Shown here in pieces: positions 18,661-28,710 of a stretch of 64,000 bases of DNA (position 1 is its first letter; each line of letters starts with the position of its first letter). The notes beneath the pieces were generated by a model, which made no database searches, was not told the origin of the DNA, and saw only the letters and a list, made by a program, of their open reading frames with translations. The DNA lies in NCBI GenBank assembly GCA_963701815.1, contig CAVPBN010000017.1:124001-188000 (forward strand), given 5' to 3'. The DNA is from AP-15 sp963701815. Its GTDB lineage: Bacteria > Pseudomonadota > Alphaproteobacteria > ATCC43930 > CGMCC-115725. Both the position numbers and the translations under genes were made by a program.

Positions 18661-19498
18661 ACAGCGAGCACGCCGAACCCGCGGCAGGCGATGCCGCACC
18701 CCCCGAGCGCATCGCCAAATTGCTGGCGCGCGCCGGGCTGTGCTCGCGCCGCGATGCCGAGCGCTGGATTGCCGATGGCCGGGTCTCGGTCGACGGCTCG
18801 GTCCTGACCACGCCGGCGCTCACCGTGACTGCGGCAAGCGATAGTGCGCGTCGACGGCAAGCCGCATTCCCGAGCCCGACCGGCCGCGGCTGTGGCGCTA
18901 TCACAAGCCGGCCGGGCTGATCACTACGCATCGCGACGAAAAAGGCCGGCCGACGGTTTTTGCTGCATTGCCAAAGGAGTTGCCGCGGCTGATTTCGATC
19001 GGCCGCCTCGATCTGAACTCCGAAGGGCTGCTGCTGTTGACCAATGACGGCGCGCTCGCCCGCCGGCTCGAATTGCCGGCGACCGGCTGGATCCGCCGCT
19101 ACAAGGTGCGGGTCCACGGGGTACCCGATGCGGACCGGCTCGCCGCCCTCGCAAAGGGCGTCACGATCGACGGCGTCGCCTTTGGCCCGATCCGCGCCGC
19201 CCTCGAACGCAGCCAGGGCAGCAACGCCTGGGTCGCGATGGCGCTGGCCGAGGGCAAAAACCGCGAAGTGCGCCGCGTGCTCGAACATCTCGGCCTGCAG
19301 GTGACCCGCCTCATTCGCCTCTCCTATGGCCCGTTCCAACTCGGCAATCTGGCGCGCGGCGACATCGCCGAGGTGTCGCGCATGGCCCTGGCCGAGCAGC
19401 TCGGCGATGCCCGGCCGCGATGGGCCGTCGCGCATGCGGCTCATCGCCAAACTGACCGCCGCCATGCGGATCGTCGCCATGCGGATCGTCGGCGGTAG
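18657..19498 (+). CDS. rRNA pseudouridine synthase, RsuA/RluB family, two frameshifts
   Basis: An N-terminal S4 RNA-binding domain (ERIAKLLARAGLCSRRDAER) is followed by the catalytic domain with the conserved SIGRLDLNSEGLLLLTNDG, which contains the catalytic Asp, and the ending GKNREVRRVLEHLGLQVTRL. The frame changes twice, near 18842 and 18872, both explained by extra bases; between them VRVDGKP and EPDRPRLWRYHKPAGL complete the domain link. RluB (23S U2605) is the likeliest subfamily. The start GTG 18657 overlaps the previous stop as GTGA. The C-terminal tail is Arg/His rich and overlaps rsmD. Confidence 0.85.
19461..19490. repeat. Exact 15-bp tandem duplication at the rsmD start
   Basis: GCCATGCGGATCGTC occurs twice in direct tandem (19461-19475 and 19476-19490). 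It adds five residues to the tail of the pseudouridine synthase and creates two in-frame ATGs for rsmD. Confidence 0.9.
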
Positions 19499-20060
19499 GC
19501 ATCGCGGCCGCCGCCTGCTGGCCCCGCCGGGAGGGGCGGTCCGGCCGACCAGCGACCGCGCCCGCGAAGCCCTGTTCAACATTCTTTCGCACGGCCGCTT
19601 TGCCGCCGACGGCATTCCTTTTGCCGAGGCCGCGGTGCTCGACGCCTTTGCCGGCACCGGCGCGGTCGGGCTCGAAGCCCTGTCGCGCGGCGCCGCCGAG
19701 GCGGTGTTCATCGAGCACGATCGCGACGCCTTGGCGAGCCTGCGGCGCAACATCGAGGCGCTCGGCGAGGACGCCCGCGCGGTGGTGATGCCGGGCGACG
19801 CGACCCGGCCGCCGCGCGGCGGCCGGGCTTGCGCCGTGGCGTTTCTCGACCCGCCGTATCACAGCGGGTTGGCGGCGCCGGCGCTCGAGGCGCTCGCCGC
19901 CGCCCGCTGGCTCGCCGCCGATGCGCTGGCGGTGATCGAAATCGCGGCCCGCGAAACCCTTTCGCCGCCCGCCGGGTTCATGCTGTTGGATCAGCGCGTT
20001 TACGGTGCGGCGCGGCTCGTCCTGCTGCGCCGCGTCCAGGCTGGCGGAGAATTCCGATGA
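19479..20060 (+). CDS. rsmD: 16S rRNA (guanine(966)-N2)-methyltransferase RsmD
   Basis: The RsmD signature is complete: MRIVGGRHRGRRL at the start, RPTSDRAREALFNIL, motif I LDAFAGTGAVGLEALSRGA, and the catalytic FLDPPY. It methylates G966 in the 30S subunit. ATG 19479 gives the canonical start; a second ATG 15 bp upstream comes from a tandem duplication. The gene overlaps the pseudouridine synthase end by about 20 bp and its stop overlaps the next ATG. Confidence 0.92.
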   Translation: MRIVGGRHRGRRLLAPPGGAVRPTSDRAREALFNILSHGRFAADGIPFAEAAVLDAFAGTGAVGLEALSRGAAEAVFIEHDRDALASLRRNIEALGEDARAVVMPGDATRPPRGGRACAVAFLDPPYHSGLAAPALEALAAARWLAADALAVIEIAARETLSPPAGFMLLDQRVYGAARLVLLRRVQAGGEFR

Positions 20061-20919
20061 CCGAGGGTTTGCGACAAGCGGGTTTGCCGGAGGTGACGTT
20101 GCCGGGGGGCGAGCGGGTGCCGGCGCTGGGCCAAGGCACCTGGCATATGGGCGAGAACCGGCGCCACGCGGCACAGGAGGCGGCGTCGGTGCGGCTCGGC
20201 ATCGACCTCGGCATGACCTTGATCGACACCGCCGAGATGTACGGTTCGGGCGGCGCCGAGGAGGTCGTCGCGGCAGGCCGCCGCAGGGGCTGCGCGAGCG
20301 CCTCTTCATCGTCAGCAAGGTGTTGCCGCACAACGCCTCGCGCGCCGGGGTGGTGGCCGCGTGCGAGCGCAGCCTGAAACGCCTGGGCACCGACCGGATC
20401 GACCTCTATTTGCTGCATTGGCGCGGCTCGATCCCGCTCGCCGAGACGCTCGAAGGCTTCCGGCTGCTGCAGCGCGACGGCAAGATCCGCCACCACGGCG
20501 TCAGCAATTTCGATCGCCGCGACATCGCCGAGTGGGCCGCACTCGAAGGCGGCGACGGCGTCGCCGCCGACCAGGTATTGTACAACCTCGCGACCCGCGG
20601 CGTCGAATGGGAGCTGCTGCCGTGGTGCCGCGCCCGCGGCGTCGCGGTCATGGCGTACACGCCGCTCGGCCAGGGCCGCATGCTCGCCGACCCGGTGCTG
20701 GCCGAGATCGGCCGGCGCCATGGCGCGACGCCGGCGCAGGTGGCGCTCGCCTGGCTGCTGCGCCGGGATGGGACGATCGTGATCCCGAAAGCCTCGCGGT
20801 CCGAGCACATGCGCGAAAACCGCGGTGCGCTCGACCTCGTGCTGACCGCCGACGACATCGTCGCGCTCGACCGCGCCTTTCCGCCGCCCAAACGCGCGGG
20901 CCCGCTCGGCATGCTCTGA
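20057..20919 (+). CDS. Aldo/keto reductase, one frameshift
   Basis: The catalytic tetrad is visible: Asp and Tyr in DTAEMYGSGGAEE, Lys in IVSKVLP, His in YLLHWRG. The end GTIVIPKASRSEHMREN is the NADP(H)-binding region. The reading frame shifts near 20275 (one base missing around the GGCCGCCGCAGG stretch). It is translationally coupled to rsmD by ATGA at 20057. Probably a DkgA-like reductase of small carbonyls; the substrate is not known. Confidence 0.85.
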
Positions 20920-20998
20920 TCCGGTCCCGTCCGGCGGGGCGCCGGCGCATTGCGCGCGCTGCGGCGCTTGGCTAGTGTCGCACGCCCGCGAGCAGCGC

Positions 20999-21091
20999 GG
21001 AGGGGTGGCCGAGCGGTTGAAGGCGCACGCCTGGAAAGTGTGTAGACGGTGATGAATCGTCTCGCGGGTTCGAATCCCGCCCCCTCCGCCA
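20999..21091 (+). tRNA. tRNA-Ser (GGA anticodon), CCA encoded
   Basis: The acceptor stem GGAGGGG (20999-21005) pairs with CCCCTCC (21081-21087), followed by discriminator G and an encoded CCA. The anticodon loop CTGGAAA gives anticodon GGA. The long variable arm and the T arm GCGGG-TTCGAAT-CCCGC fit a class II serine tRNA. The accessory segment with a serine recombinase begins just downstream, as is common at tRNA genes. Confidence 0.95.
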
Positions 21092-21383
21092 ACCTGAGTA
21101 ATTGATATTACTGTATTCGTGGTCTCCGCGGGACCCCACAAATAGACCCGCGTTTCCCGCGGCTTGGCGGCGTCTGGGCCGTGGCGGCGGGGCGAGAGAG
21201 CTGGAATCGACCACCACGTGGCGTTGATCAGCGGCAATATCTCTGAGGCGCATTGCTGTAGTACCGTTTCGAAAGGGATCATGATCCCAACGGGTATTGC
21301 TGCGGAGCGGCTGTGCCGGCGAAGACATGAAGAAGGACGGCCCCGCATAGGGGCCGGTGCTCGCGATCGAATGATGGCGTCGA

Positions 21384-23115
<1,732 letters not shown>

Positions 23116-23123
<8 letters not shown>

Positions 23124-23604
23124 GGCCGGCCTCGCCCGCCGGACGTGCAGGCCGCTTCCTGACCCCAAAGAAGATCGGACCCGACCAATGCGCACCGGTG
23201 ATCGTCTGCGCGATCCGGGTCAGCGAACGATAGCGCCGTCCCTGGTAGTCGAACCCGTCTTTGAGTACGAGCACGGTGTGGGTCCGGCCGTGCCATTCGC
23301 GCACCAGGCTGGCGCCGGGTCTGAGGGCGATGCCCGGGTCGCCGGCGGTGACCCGGTTGTCGGCCGGCGCCTCGGCGAGCAGGCGCAGCCTTCGCCTGGT
23401 CGCCAGGCCGAGGCCGCCATCGGCGCGTTCCTGGATGCGGTAGGCGATCGCCCGCGCCATCAGGTCGCGACTGATCCGCAGCGGCGGTTCGCTGCGGATC
23501 AGCCGGCGCCAGAGGGTGCGCAGATCGGGCCGGGCCAGCCCGTTAAGGGCAGCGATCTCGCCTTCGACATCGGCCATATGGCCACGGTTGGAACCGGCGC
23601 TCAT
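23116..23604 (-). CDS. DUF2924-family protein
   Basis: About 162 residues. The pattern ADVEGEIAALNGLARPDLRT, LWRRLIRSEPP and PGASLVREWHGRTHTVLVL is the DUF2924 signature. Members sit almost always next to a large serine recombinase and are thought to assist it. ATG 23604 overlaps the stop of the DUF3489 gene; MADVEG 27 bp further in is a second possible start. The stop overlaps the recombinase ATG, so all three are coupled. Confidence 0.85.
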
Positions 23605-24059
23605 GCCGAAACCCCGCTGATGCGATAGACCCGGCCGCGTTCCTCCTTGGCCGAGGTCACGGCGAGCCCGAGCTTCTTCTTCAACGCCCCGGAGAAGACA
23701 CCGCGAACCGTGTGCCGCTGCCAGCCGGTCGCTGCCGCCACCTCGTCGACGGTGACACCCTCGGGCCGGATCAGCATCGCAATTACCGCGGCCTGCTTCG
23801 AGCGCGGCTCCTCGGCCGGCGGGGCCGGCAAGGTCTCGATCGCCGACCACAATTGCTCGATCAGCGTTTGGCGGTCACCGATCTCGGTCAGCTTCTCGAC
23901 ATCGGGCAAGCTGTTCCACAGTGCCAGCAGGCGCTTGCCGCTGAACCGAGCCGCCCGCAGCTCGTCGCGGGAGGCAATGGCGAATTCGCCGGTCGCGAGT
24001 TCGACCGGCGGCTCCGAGCACACAACCACCTGATCGTGTTTGATGATGTAAACGCGCAT
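23601..24059 (-). CDS. DUF3489-family protein
   Basis: 152 residues. The C-terminal winged-helix-like part SKQAAVIAMLIRPEGVTVDEV, ATGWQRHTVRGVFSGALKKK and ERGRVYRI is diagnostic of DUF3489. An AGGA-type ribosome site precedes ATG 24059. It is first in the three-gene cassette with DUF2924 and the recombinase and may act as its DNA-binding partner or regulator; that role is inference. Confidence 0.85.
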   Translation of the reverse strand: MRVYIIKHDQVVVCSEPPVELATGEFAIASRDELRAARFSGKRLLALWNSLPDVEKLTEIGDRQTLIEQLWSAIETLPAPPAEEPRSKQAAVIAMLIRPEGVTVDEVAAATGWQRHTVRGVFSGALKKKLGLAVTSAKEERGRVYRISGVSA

Positions 24060-24060
24060 G

Positions 24061-24400
24061 AGGGGTCCTCCTGATCGGGTCGGCACCACGCCGTCCGTGA
24101 CCACACTCACGCTCTCTTCAGCCGCGGAAGCCACTCCTCTTGCGATAATGTTATGGCTTTGATCAGCCCAACCCGAGCATGGAATTGCTCCGTGCGCAGT
24201 GTGCCCGACCGAATGTTTGGCGCGTTGGAGCGAATGCACCGAGACGGACGGCGGCTAAAGTATCTCCGTCTGTGAGGAGAGGGCCGCCTATCGCATCCGC
24301 GATCCGGCCACCGCCGCGCACCGCCAGCTGGTCGACATCGACCGGCGCTCAGGCGGCGAGACCCGATTGTTATTACCTCGGTGCGGTGCGGTCGGCCAAA
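24061..24400. other. Region without a recognised gene upstream of the recombinase cassette
   Basis: This 340-bp stretch should hold the promoter of the DUF3489-DUF2924-recombinase operon. I see no clear -35/-10 pair, no tRNA fragment and no recognisable coding similarity. Confidence 0.5.
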
Positions 24401-24580
24401 TCACTCGCACCGGACGAATTTATCGTCGATGCACCTTGATGGATTAGTATCGGGAACCCTGGCTGTGCCGATGTTGCCGAATAGCGCAACCCTGGTTTGC
24501 TGATCGAGCGTTGCCGTCCGGTCAAGGCCGTTGTCCTTTTGGAACTGATCGAGCCCTCGCTTAGTCTTCGGACCCGACAT
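24401..24580 (-). pseudogene. C-terminal fragment with a peptidoglycan-binding (PG_binding_1) repeat
   Basis: The reading TKRGLDQFQKDNGLDRTATL followed by DQQTRVALFG matches the second half of a PG_binding_1 domain, where a helix carrying FQ..NGL precedes the (D/P)xxTxxAL turn. The frame stops at 24401. Upstream homology ends sharply at about 24580, where a DoxX fragment begins on the other strand, so this is a truncated remnant. Confidence 0.6.
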
Positions 24581-24582
24581 AT

Positions 24583-24770
24583 GTCGAACTGGGCGGCGGC
24601 CTGGCAATCCTGTTCGGGCTATGGACCCGTTCGGTTGGGTTGGTCCTGGCGATATGGTGCGTCGCAACCGCCCTGATCGCGCATACCAATTTTGCCGACC
24701 GTAATCAGAAGATCCATTTTTTGAAAACATGGCGATGACGGGCGGGTTTCTGCCGATCGAACCGTTGCTC
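24583..24770 (+). pseudogene. DoxX-family membrane protein fragment
   Basis: The + frame VELGGGLAILFGLWTR, LAIWCVATALIAHTNF, QKIHFLK and, after a one-base slip near 24730, NMAMTGGFL is the central and C-terminal part of DoxX. Both the N-terminus and the last segment are missing. The fragment abuts a peptidoglycan-binding gene fragment at 24580. Confidence 0.65.
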
Positions 24771-25289
24771 GGCCTGCCCGCCCCCGACGCCGCCTGCCGC
24801 GGCCTGTTATTGACCGCGCGCGGCATCGTCTATTTCGATTGCCGGCTGTGGGATCTGCACGACGGCGACGAGGCGGTCGTCTTGCGCCACGACTCATCGA
24901 TCGGCGTCGAGCGGGTGCAGCGCGAGCCACCGCACCAAACCTATGCCGGGAGCCACCGCCGCCGCTGGGTCGCGCCCGGCCGGATCGGGACGACTGGCAA
25001 CCGGTGCTGTGCCTCGGCAAGGTCATCGGCCACCCCGGCGACGAGTTCGGCGATGACTGAGGTCCCGGATAAGGTGGTCATGGCCGGCACCGGAAAGGGA
25101 TTTCCGTCGTGGTGCCGGCCATGTGAGTCGACATCCGGCCGCCCCCCCTTCGCCGGAGTGCTCCGATCGCCGACCTGGAGACAACACAAACCACCCGGCC
25201 GATGTTCCGCGCGGCCGGGTGGCAACAGGTCGCAGGCAGCGCGACCGCATTTCGGCGACAAGTTCTACGAATGACTGACCCGAATCCGC
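24771..25289. other. Region without a recognised gene in the accessory segment
   Basis: About 520 bp. Short open frames exist on both strands (for example + strand ...CLGKVIGHPGDEFGDD ending at 25060), but none matches a family I know and codon patterns change frame repeatedly. Probably gene debris. Confidence 0.45.
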
Positions 25290-25553
25290 TCAGTGACTCG
25301 AGGCCTGGCGCCGGTGCCACGCCTCGGGGAGCGATTCGGCGGCCTGGCGCAGCGCCAATTGCAGGTTCTCGACCGGCTGCCCCAGATCCATCGCGGTGTT
25401 CAGGTAAAGCGACAGCAGGCCGTCCAGCAATGCGGCCTGCTCGACCTTCGGCTCCAACAGCGACACCTGCGGGCGCAATCTGCTCATCACCAGGCCGCAT
25501 TGCGCGGCCCGTTCGGCCGGCGCCTTCGAATTCAACAGGATGTATTCCGCCAT
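25290..25553 (-). CDS. Small hypothetical protein
   Basis: About 87 residues starting MAEYILLNSKAPAER. It is predicted to be helical, with the segment VEQAALLDGLLSLYLNTAMDLG. Base composition at the third codon positions looks coding and no frame break is apparent. I do not recognise the family. It lies divergent to the HerA-like gene and may belong to the same mobile segment. Confidence 0.45.
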   Translation of the reverse strand: MAEYILLNSKAPAERAAQCGLVMSRLRPQVSLLEPKVEQAALLDGLLSLYLNTAMDLGQPVENLQLALRQAAESLPEAWHRRQASSH

Positions 25554-25757
25554 CGCGGCGTGCCTCGCACAGTTTCGGGATCGCACGCCGCCAGGCGCCG
25601 GGGATCAGCCGGTTGGCGCGCATCGACGCGAACGCCGGGATTGCCGGAAAGCTCCGATGCTCTGAAAGGTGTGGGTCGGCCATGCCGGATTTATTCCAGG
25701 CGATCACACTGGAAATGCCGGTAGCAGACTTGCAGCAATCGCTGCGCGAGGCTGGCC

Positions 25758-26626
25758 ATGGCTGACCTCGGCCCTTCGCCCGGGGCAGGCCCTCGCCGCC
25801 GCGTTCGATCAGAACATGGCGATTGTCGGCCGCACCGGGTCGGGCAACTCCTATCTGGCGCGCGGCGGCGTCGAGCGCTGGCTCGTCGACGGAAGGCGGG
25901 TGTGCATCGTCGACCCGACCGATGTCTGGTGGGGGCTGCGGTCGAACGCCGCCGGCGACGGTCCCGGCCATCCGGTCGCGATCTTCGGCGGCGAGCACGG
26001 CGACGTGGCGCTCGGCGATCGTTCGGGCGAGCGGCTGGCGGAGCTGATCGGCGGGCGCAATATGCCGGCGGTGATCGCCACCACCGAGATGAGCGGCGGC
26101 GAGCGACACCGCTTCATGACCGATTTCCTCGGGCGCCTCTATCGCATCAACCGCGAACCGCTGCATCTGGTGCTCGACGAGGCCGACGATGTGGCGCGGC
26201 AAAACCCATTGCCCGAGAACCAGCGCATGCTCGGCAACGTCGACCGCATCGTCCGCCGCGGGCGGGTCAAGGGCTTCCGCGTCATGCTGATCACCCAGCG
26301 CCCAGCGGTGTTGCACAAGAACGTTTTGACCCAGGTCTCGACCCTGGTGGCCGTGCGCCTACCGGTGCCGCAGGACAGGAAGGCGATCGAGGAATGGATC
26401 AGGCCAAGCCGATCTCGACCAGGCTAAAGAAGTCTTGGCGTCGCTGTCGCGATTGCAGCGCGGCGAGGGCTGGGTCTGGGCGCCCGATCCGGGTATCCTT
26501 GCGCGCGAGACCTTTCCCGCGATCGCCACCTTCGACTCGATGCGCGCGCCGGAACATGGCGACGCGATCCCGGCGCCCCCCTCCGCCCTGGCCGCGGTCG
26601 AGATGTGGTCGGCGCCGTTCTTGATC
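25758..26626 (+). pseudogene. HerA/DUF853-like DNA-translocase ATPase, frameshifted and 3'-truncated
   Basis: Probable start ATG 25758 (MADL), slipping one frame near 25770 to LRPGQALAAAFDQNMAIVGR. Walker A reads GRTGSGNS, with Asn in place of the essential Lys. Walker B is PLHLVLDEADDVA, and RGRVKGFRVMLITQRPAVLH is typical of HerA/VirB4-like ATPases. Near 26405 the frame changes again to LDQAKEVLASLSRLQRGEG. Homology stops at the end of an IS481 remnant at about 26626. The loss of Walker Lys, two slips and truncation make this non-functional as written. Confidence 0.7.
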
Positions 26627-27512
26627 TGTATTAGCTAAGACTTGATCCGACAGGCGCTGTTGGCTGTCTTGAGTCTTTGTGGTTGTTGCCCGTGACCATG
26701 CCGCCATGAGTTTCTCCTTCGCCAAGGGCAGTGCGTCAAGGAATGTCTGCGTCGGAGTCTTGCCAAAGCACCAGCGTCCCTGGTGAGGCCGCCGCTCGTT
26801 GTAATCGACGATCCAGGCATCGAGATCGGTCTGCAGTTCGTCGATCGTGCGATAGATCTTTTTGCGGAACGCCACCCGATAGAACTCGTCGAGCACGGTG
26901 CGGTGAAAGCGCTCGCAGATTCCATTCGTCTGTGGGCTCTTGGCTTTGGTACGGCTGTGATCGATGTCCTCGACCGCCAGGTAGAGCTCGTATTCGTGGC
27001 TCTGGGTGCCGCAGAACTCGGTGCCGCGATCGGTCAGCATCCGCGACAACCGGATGCCGTGCTCGTCATAGAACGGCACCACCCGGTCGTTGAGGATCTC
27101 GGCGGCGGTGATCGGCGTCTTGCGATCGTACAATTTGGCAAAGGCGACCTTGGCATAGGTGTCGATAACGGTCTGCTGGTAGATGCGTCCCACCCCCTTC
27201 AGCGTGCCGACATAGAAGGTGTCCTGCGCGCCGCAATAGCCCGGGCATTCGCTCTCGAACTCGCCGTGCGCCTCCTTGTCGGCCTTGGCCTTCTCAAGCG
27301 CGACGATCTGGGCTTCGGTCAAGAGAATGCCGTCCTGCGCCACTTTGGCCTCGAGCGCCTTGAGACGCTGCTTCATCGAGGCCAGGTCGTGGCGCTGCCA
27401 GACGCAGCGCACGCCGGCGGGTGAAATCGACAGGCCGCGCCGCTTGAGCGCATCCGAGACCCGCACCTGGCCCCAGGCCGGCTGCTCGATCGCCAACGCA
27501 ACCGCCAACTCC
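26627..27512 (-). mobile_element. IS481-family element remnant, 5' end deleted
   Basis: The transposase frame (27508 down to about 26635) has the rve/DDE core: DTYAKVAFAKLYDRKTPI, MLTDRGTEFCG (second Asp) and SPQTNGICERFHRTVLDEFY (Glu), then the RPHQGRWC ending typical of IS481. The N-terminal helix-turn-helix region of about 100 residues is absent: the frame begins at the internal VALAIEQPAWGQVRVSDAL region exactly where DUF763 sequence begins on the other strand. The left end TGTATTAGCTAAGAC at 26627 looks like the natural terminus. The element sits between the HerA-like and DUF763 genes. Confidence 0.75.
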
Positions 27513-28700
27513 TCGGCTGGCCGATCGAATGACGCGTCTTGGCGCGGTGATCAGCCAAGCGATTATTCACCATTACGGGCGCGACGAGCTGCTGCGCCGC
27601 CTGGCGCACCCCTTCTGGTTCCAGTCGTTTGGCGCGGTGATGGGAATGGACTGGCATTCCTCCGGCATCACGACCAGCGTTGTCGGCGCGCTGAAGCGCG
27701 GGCTGGCACCATTGTCGGGTGAGCTTGGCATACGTTGCGGCGGCCGCGGGCCACTCCGGCGGACCCACACGAACTTCAGGACATCGGCGCCCGGGTCGGG
27801 TTCGATGGCGCCGCACTCGCCGCGGCAAGCCGGCTCGTCGCAAAAATCGACAGCGCGGCGGTACAGGACGGGTTCGATCTCTACCTGCACGGTTTCATCG
27901 TGACCGATGACGGCCACTGGGCTGTCGTCCAGCAAGGGATGAACGGCAAGCGCAAGCAGGCGCCTCGATACCATTGGCTCTCCGAAGGGCTTGCAAGCTT
28001 TGTCGATGCGCCGCATACGGCGATTGCCGGCGAGCCGCAAGGCGAGATCGTCAATCTGGCAGACCGGCGCGCCGAACCCTCGCGCCGCGGCCAGCTCGAT
28101 CTCTTGGCCTCGCTGGGGCCGGATCGGATCGTGCGGGAGGTCCGTCGATTGTCGATGGCGGACGATGCGCCGATACCCCTACAGCCGCTGTTGCCGCATC
28201 TGGTGATGCCGGCCTATCACGATATGAGGGCGGGGGATGTGAATATCCGACGGCTGCACGCTACGCTCGCCGCGGCGGCGGAATGCGGCCCGACTGATTT
28301 TGCGGAATTGCTGCTGACCCCGGGCGTCGGCGCCCGGACGGTGCGGTCGTTGGCGATGGTCGCCGAGATCGTTCATGGCGCGCCCTACCGGTTTGCCGAT
28401 CCGGCGCGGTTTTCGCTCGCTCATGGCGGCAAGGACCGGCATCCCTTTCCGGTGCCGATCGCAGTCTACGATCAGACGATCCGGGTGCTCAAAACGGCGG
28501 TCGCGAAGGCTCGGCTTGGTCGCGAGGAAGAGCTTGCCGCGCTAAAGCGTCTCGACGACCAGGCCCGCCGGCTCGAAGCCCATGCCACCGGTCCAGCCTT
28601 TCCACAATTGCTCGATCGAGAGCGGCAGGCCTCGCACGCCTATGGCGGCCGCAGCGTCTTCGGCTGGGAGCCGCCAGCCGGGGCGCGCCGGTTCGTTTGA
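27513..28700 (+). pseudogene. DUF763-family protein, 5'-truncated and frameshifted
   Basis: LADRMTRLGAVISQAIIHHY, WFQSFGAVMGMDWHSSGI and the later YHWLSEGLASFVDAPH, DLLASLGPDRIVREVRRL and LLTPGVGARTVRSLAMVAEI are DUF763 (COG1415). This uncharacterised family includes a helix-hairpin-helix-like segment and is often near DNA-processing genes. The first 20-30 residues are missing because of the IS481 junction, and a slip lies near 27765 (one C missing). The remaining frame is open to TGA 28700. Confidence 0.75.
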
Positions 28701-28710
28701 CCGCTGATGA

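Noticed and set aside
15730..18699. A 989-codon minus-strand frame
   Set aside because: Only its TadA portion is real; the rest is antisense to the DUF4010 and amidotransferase genes.
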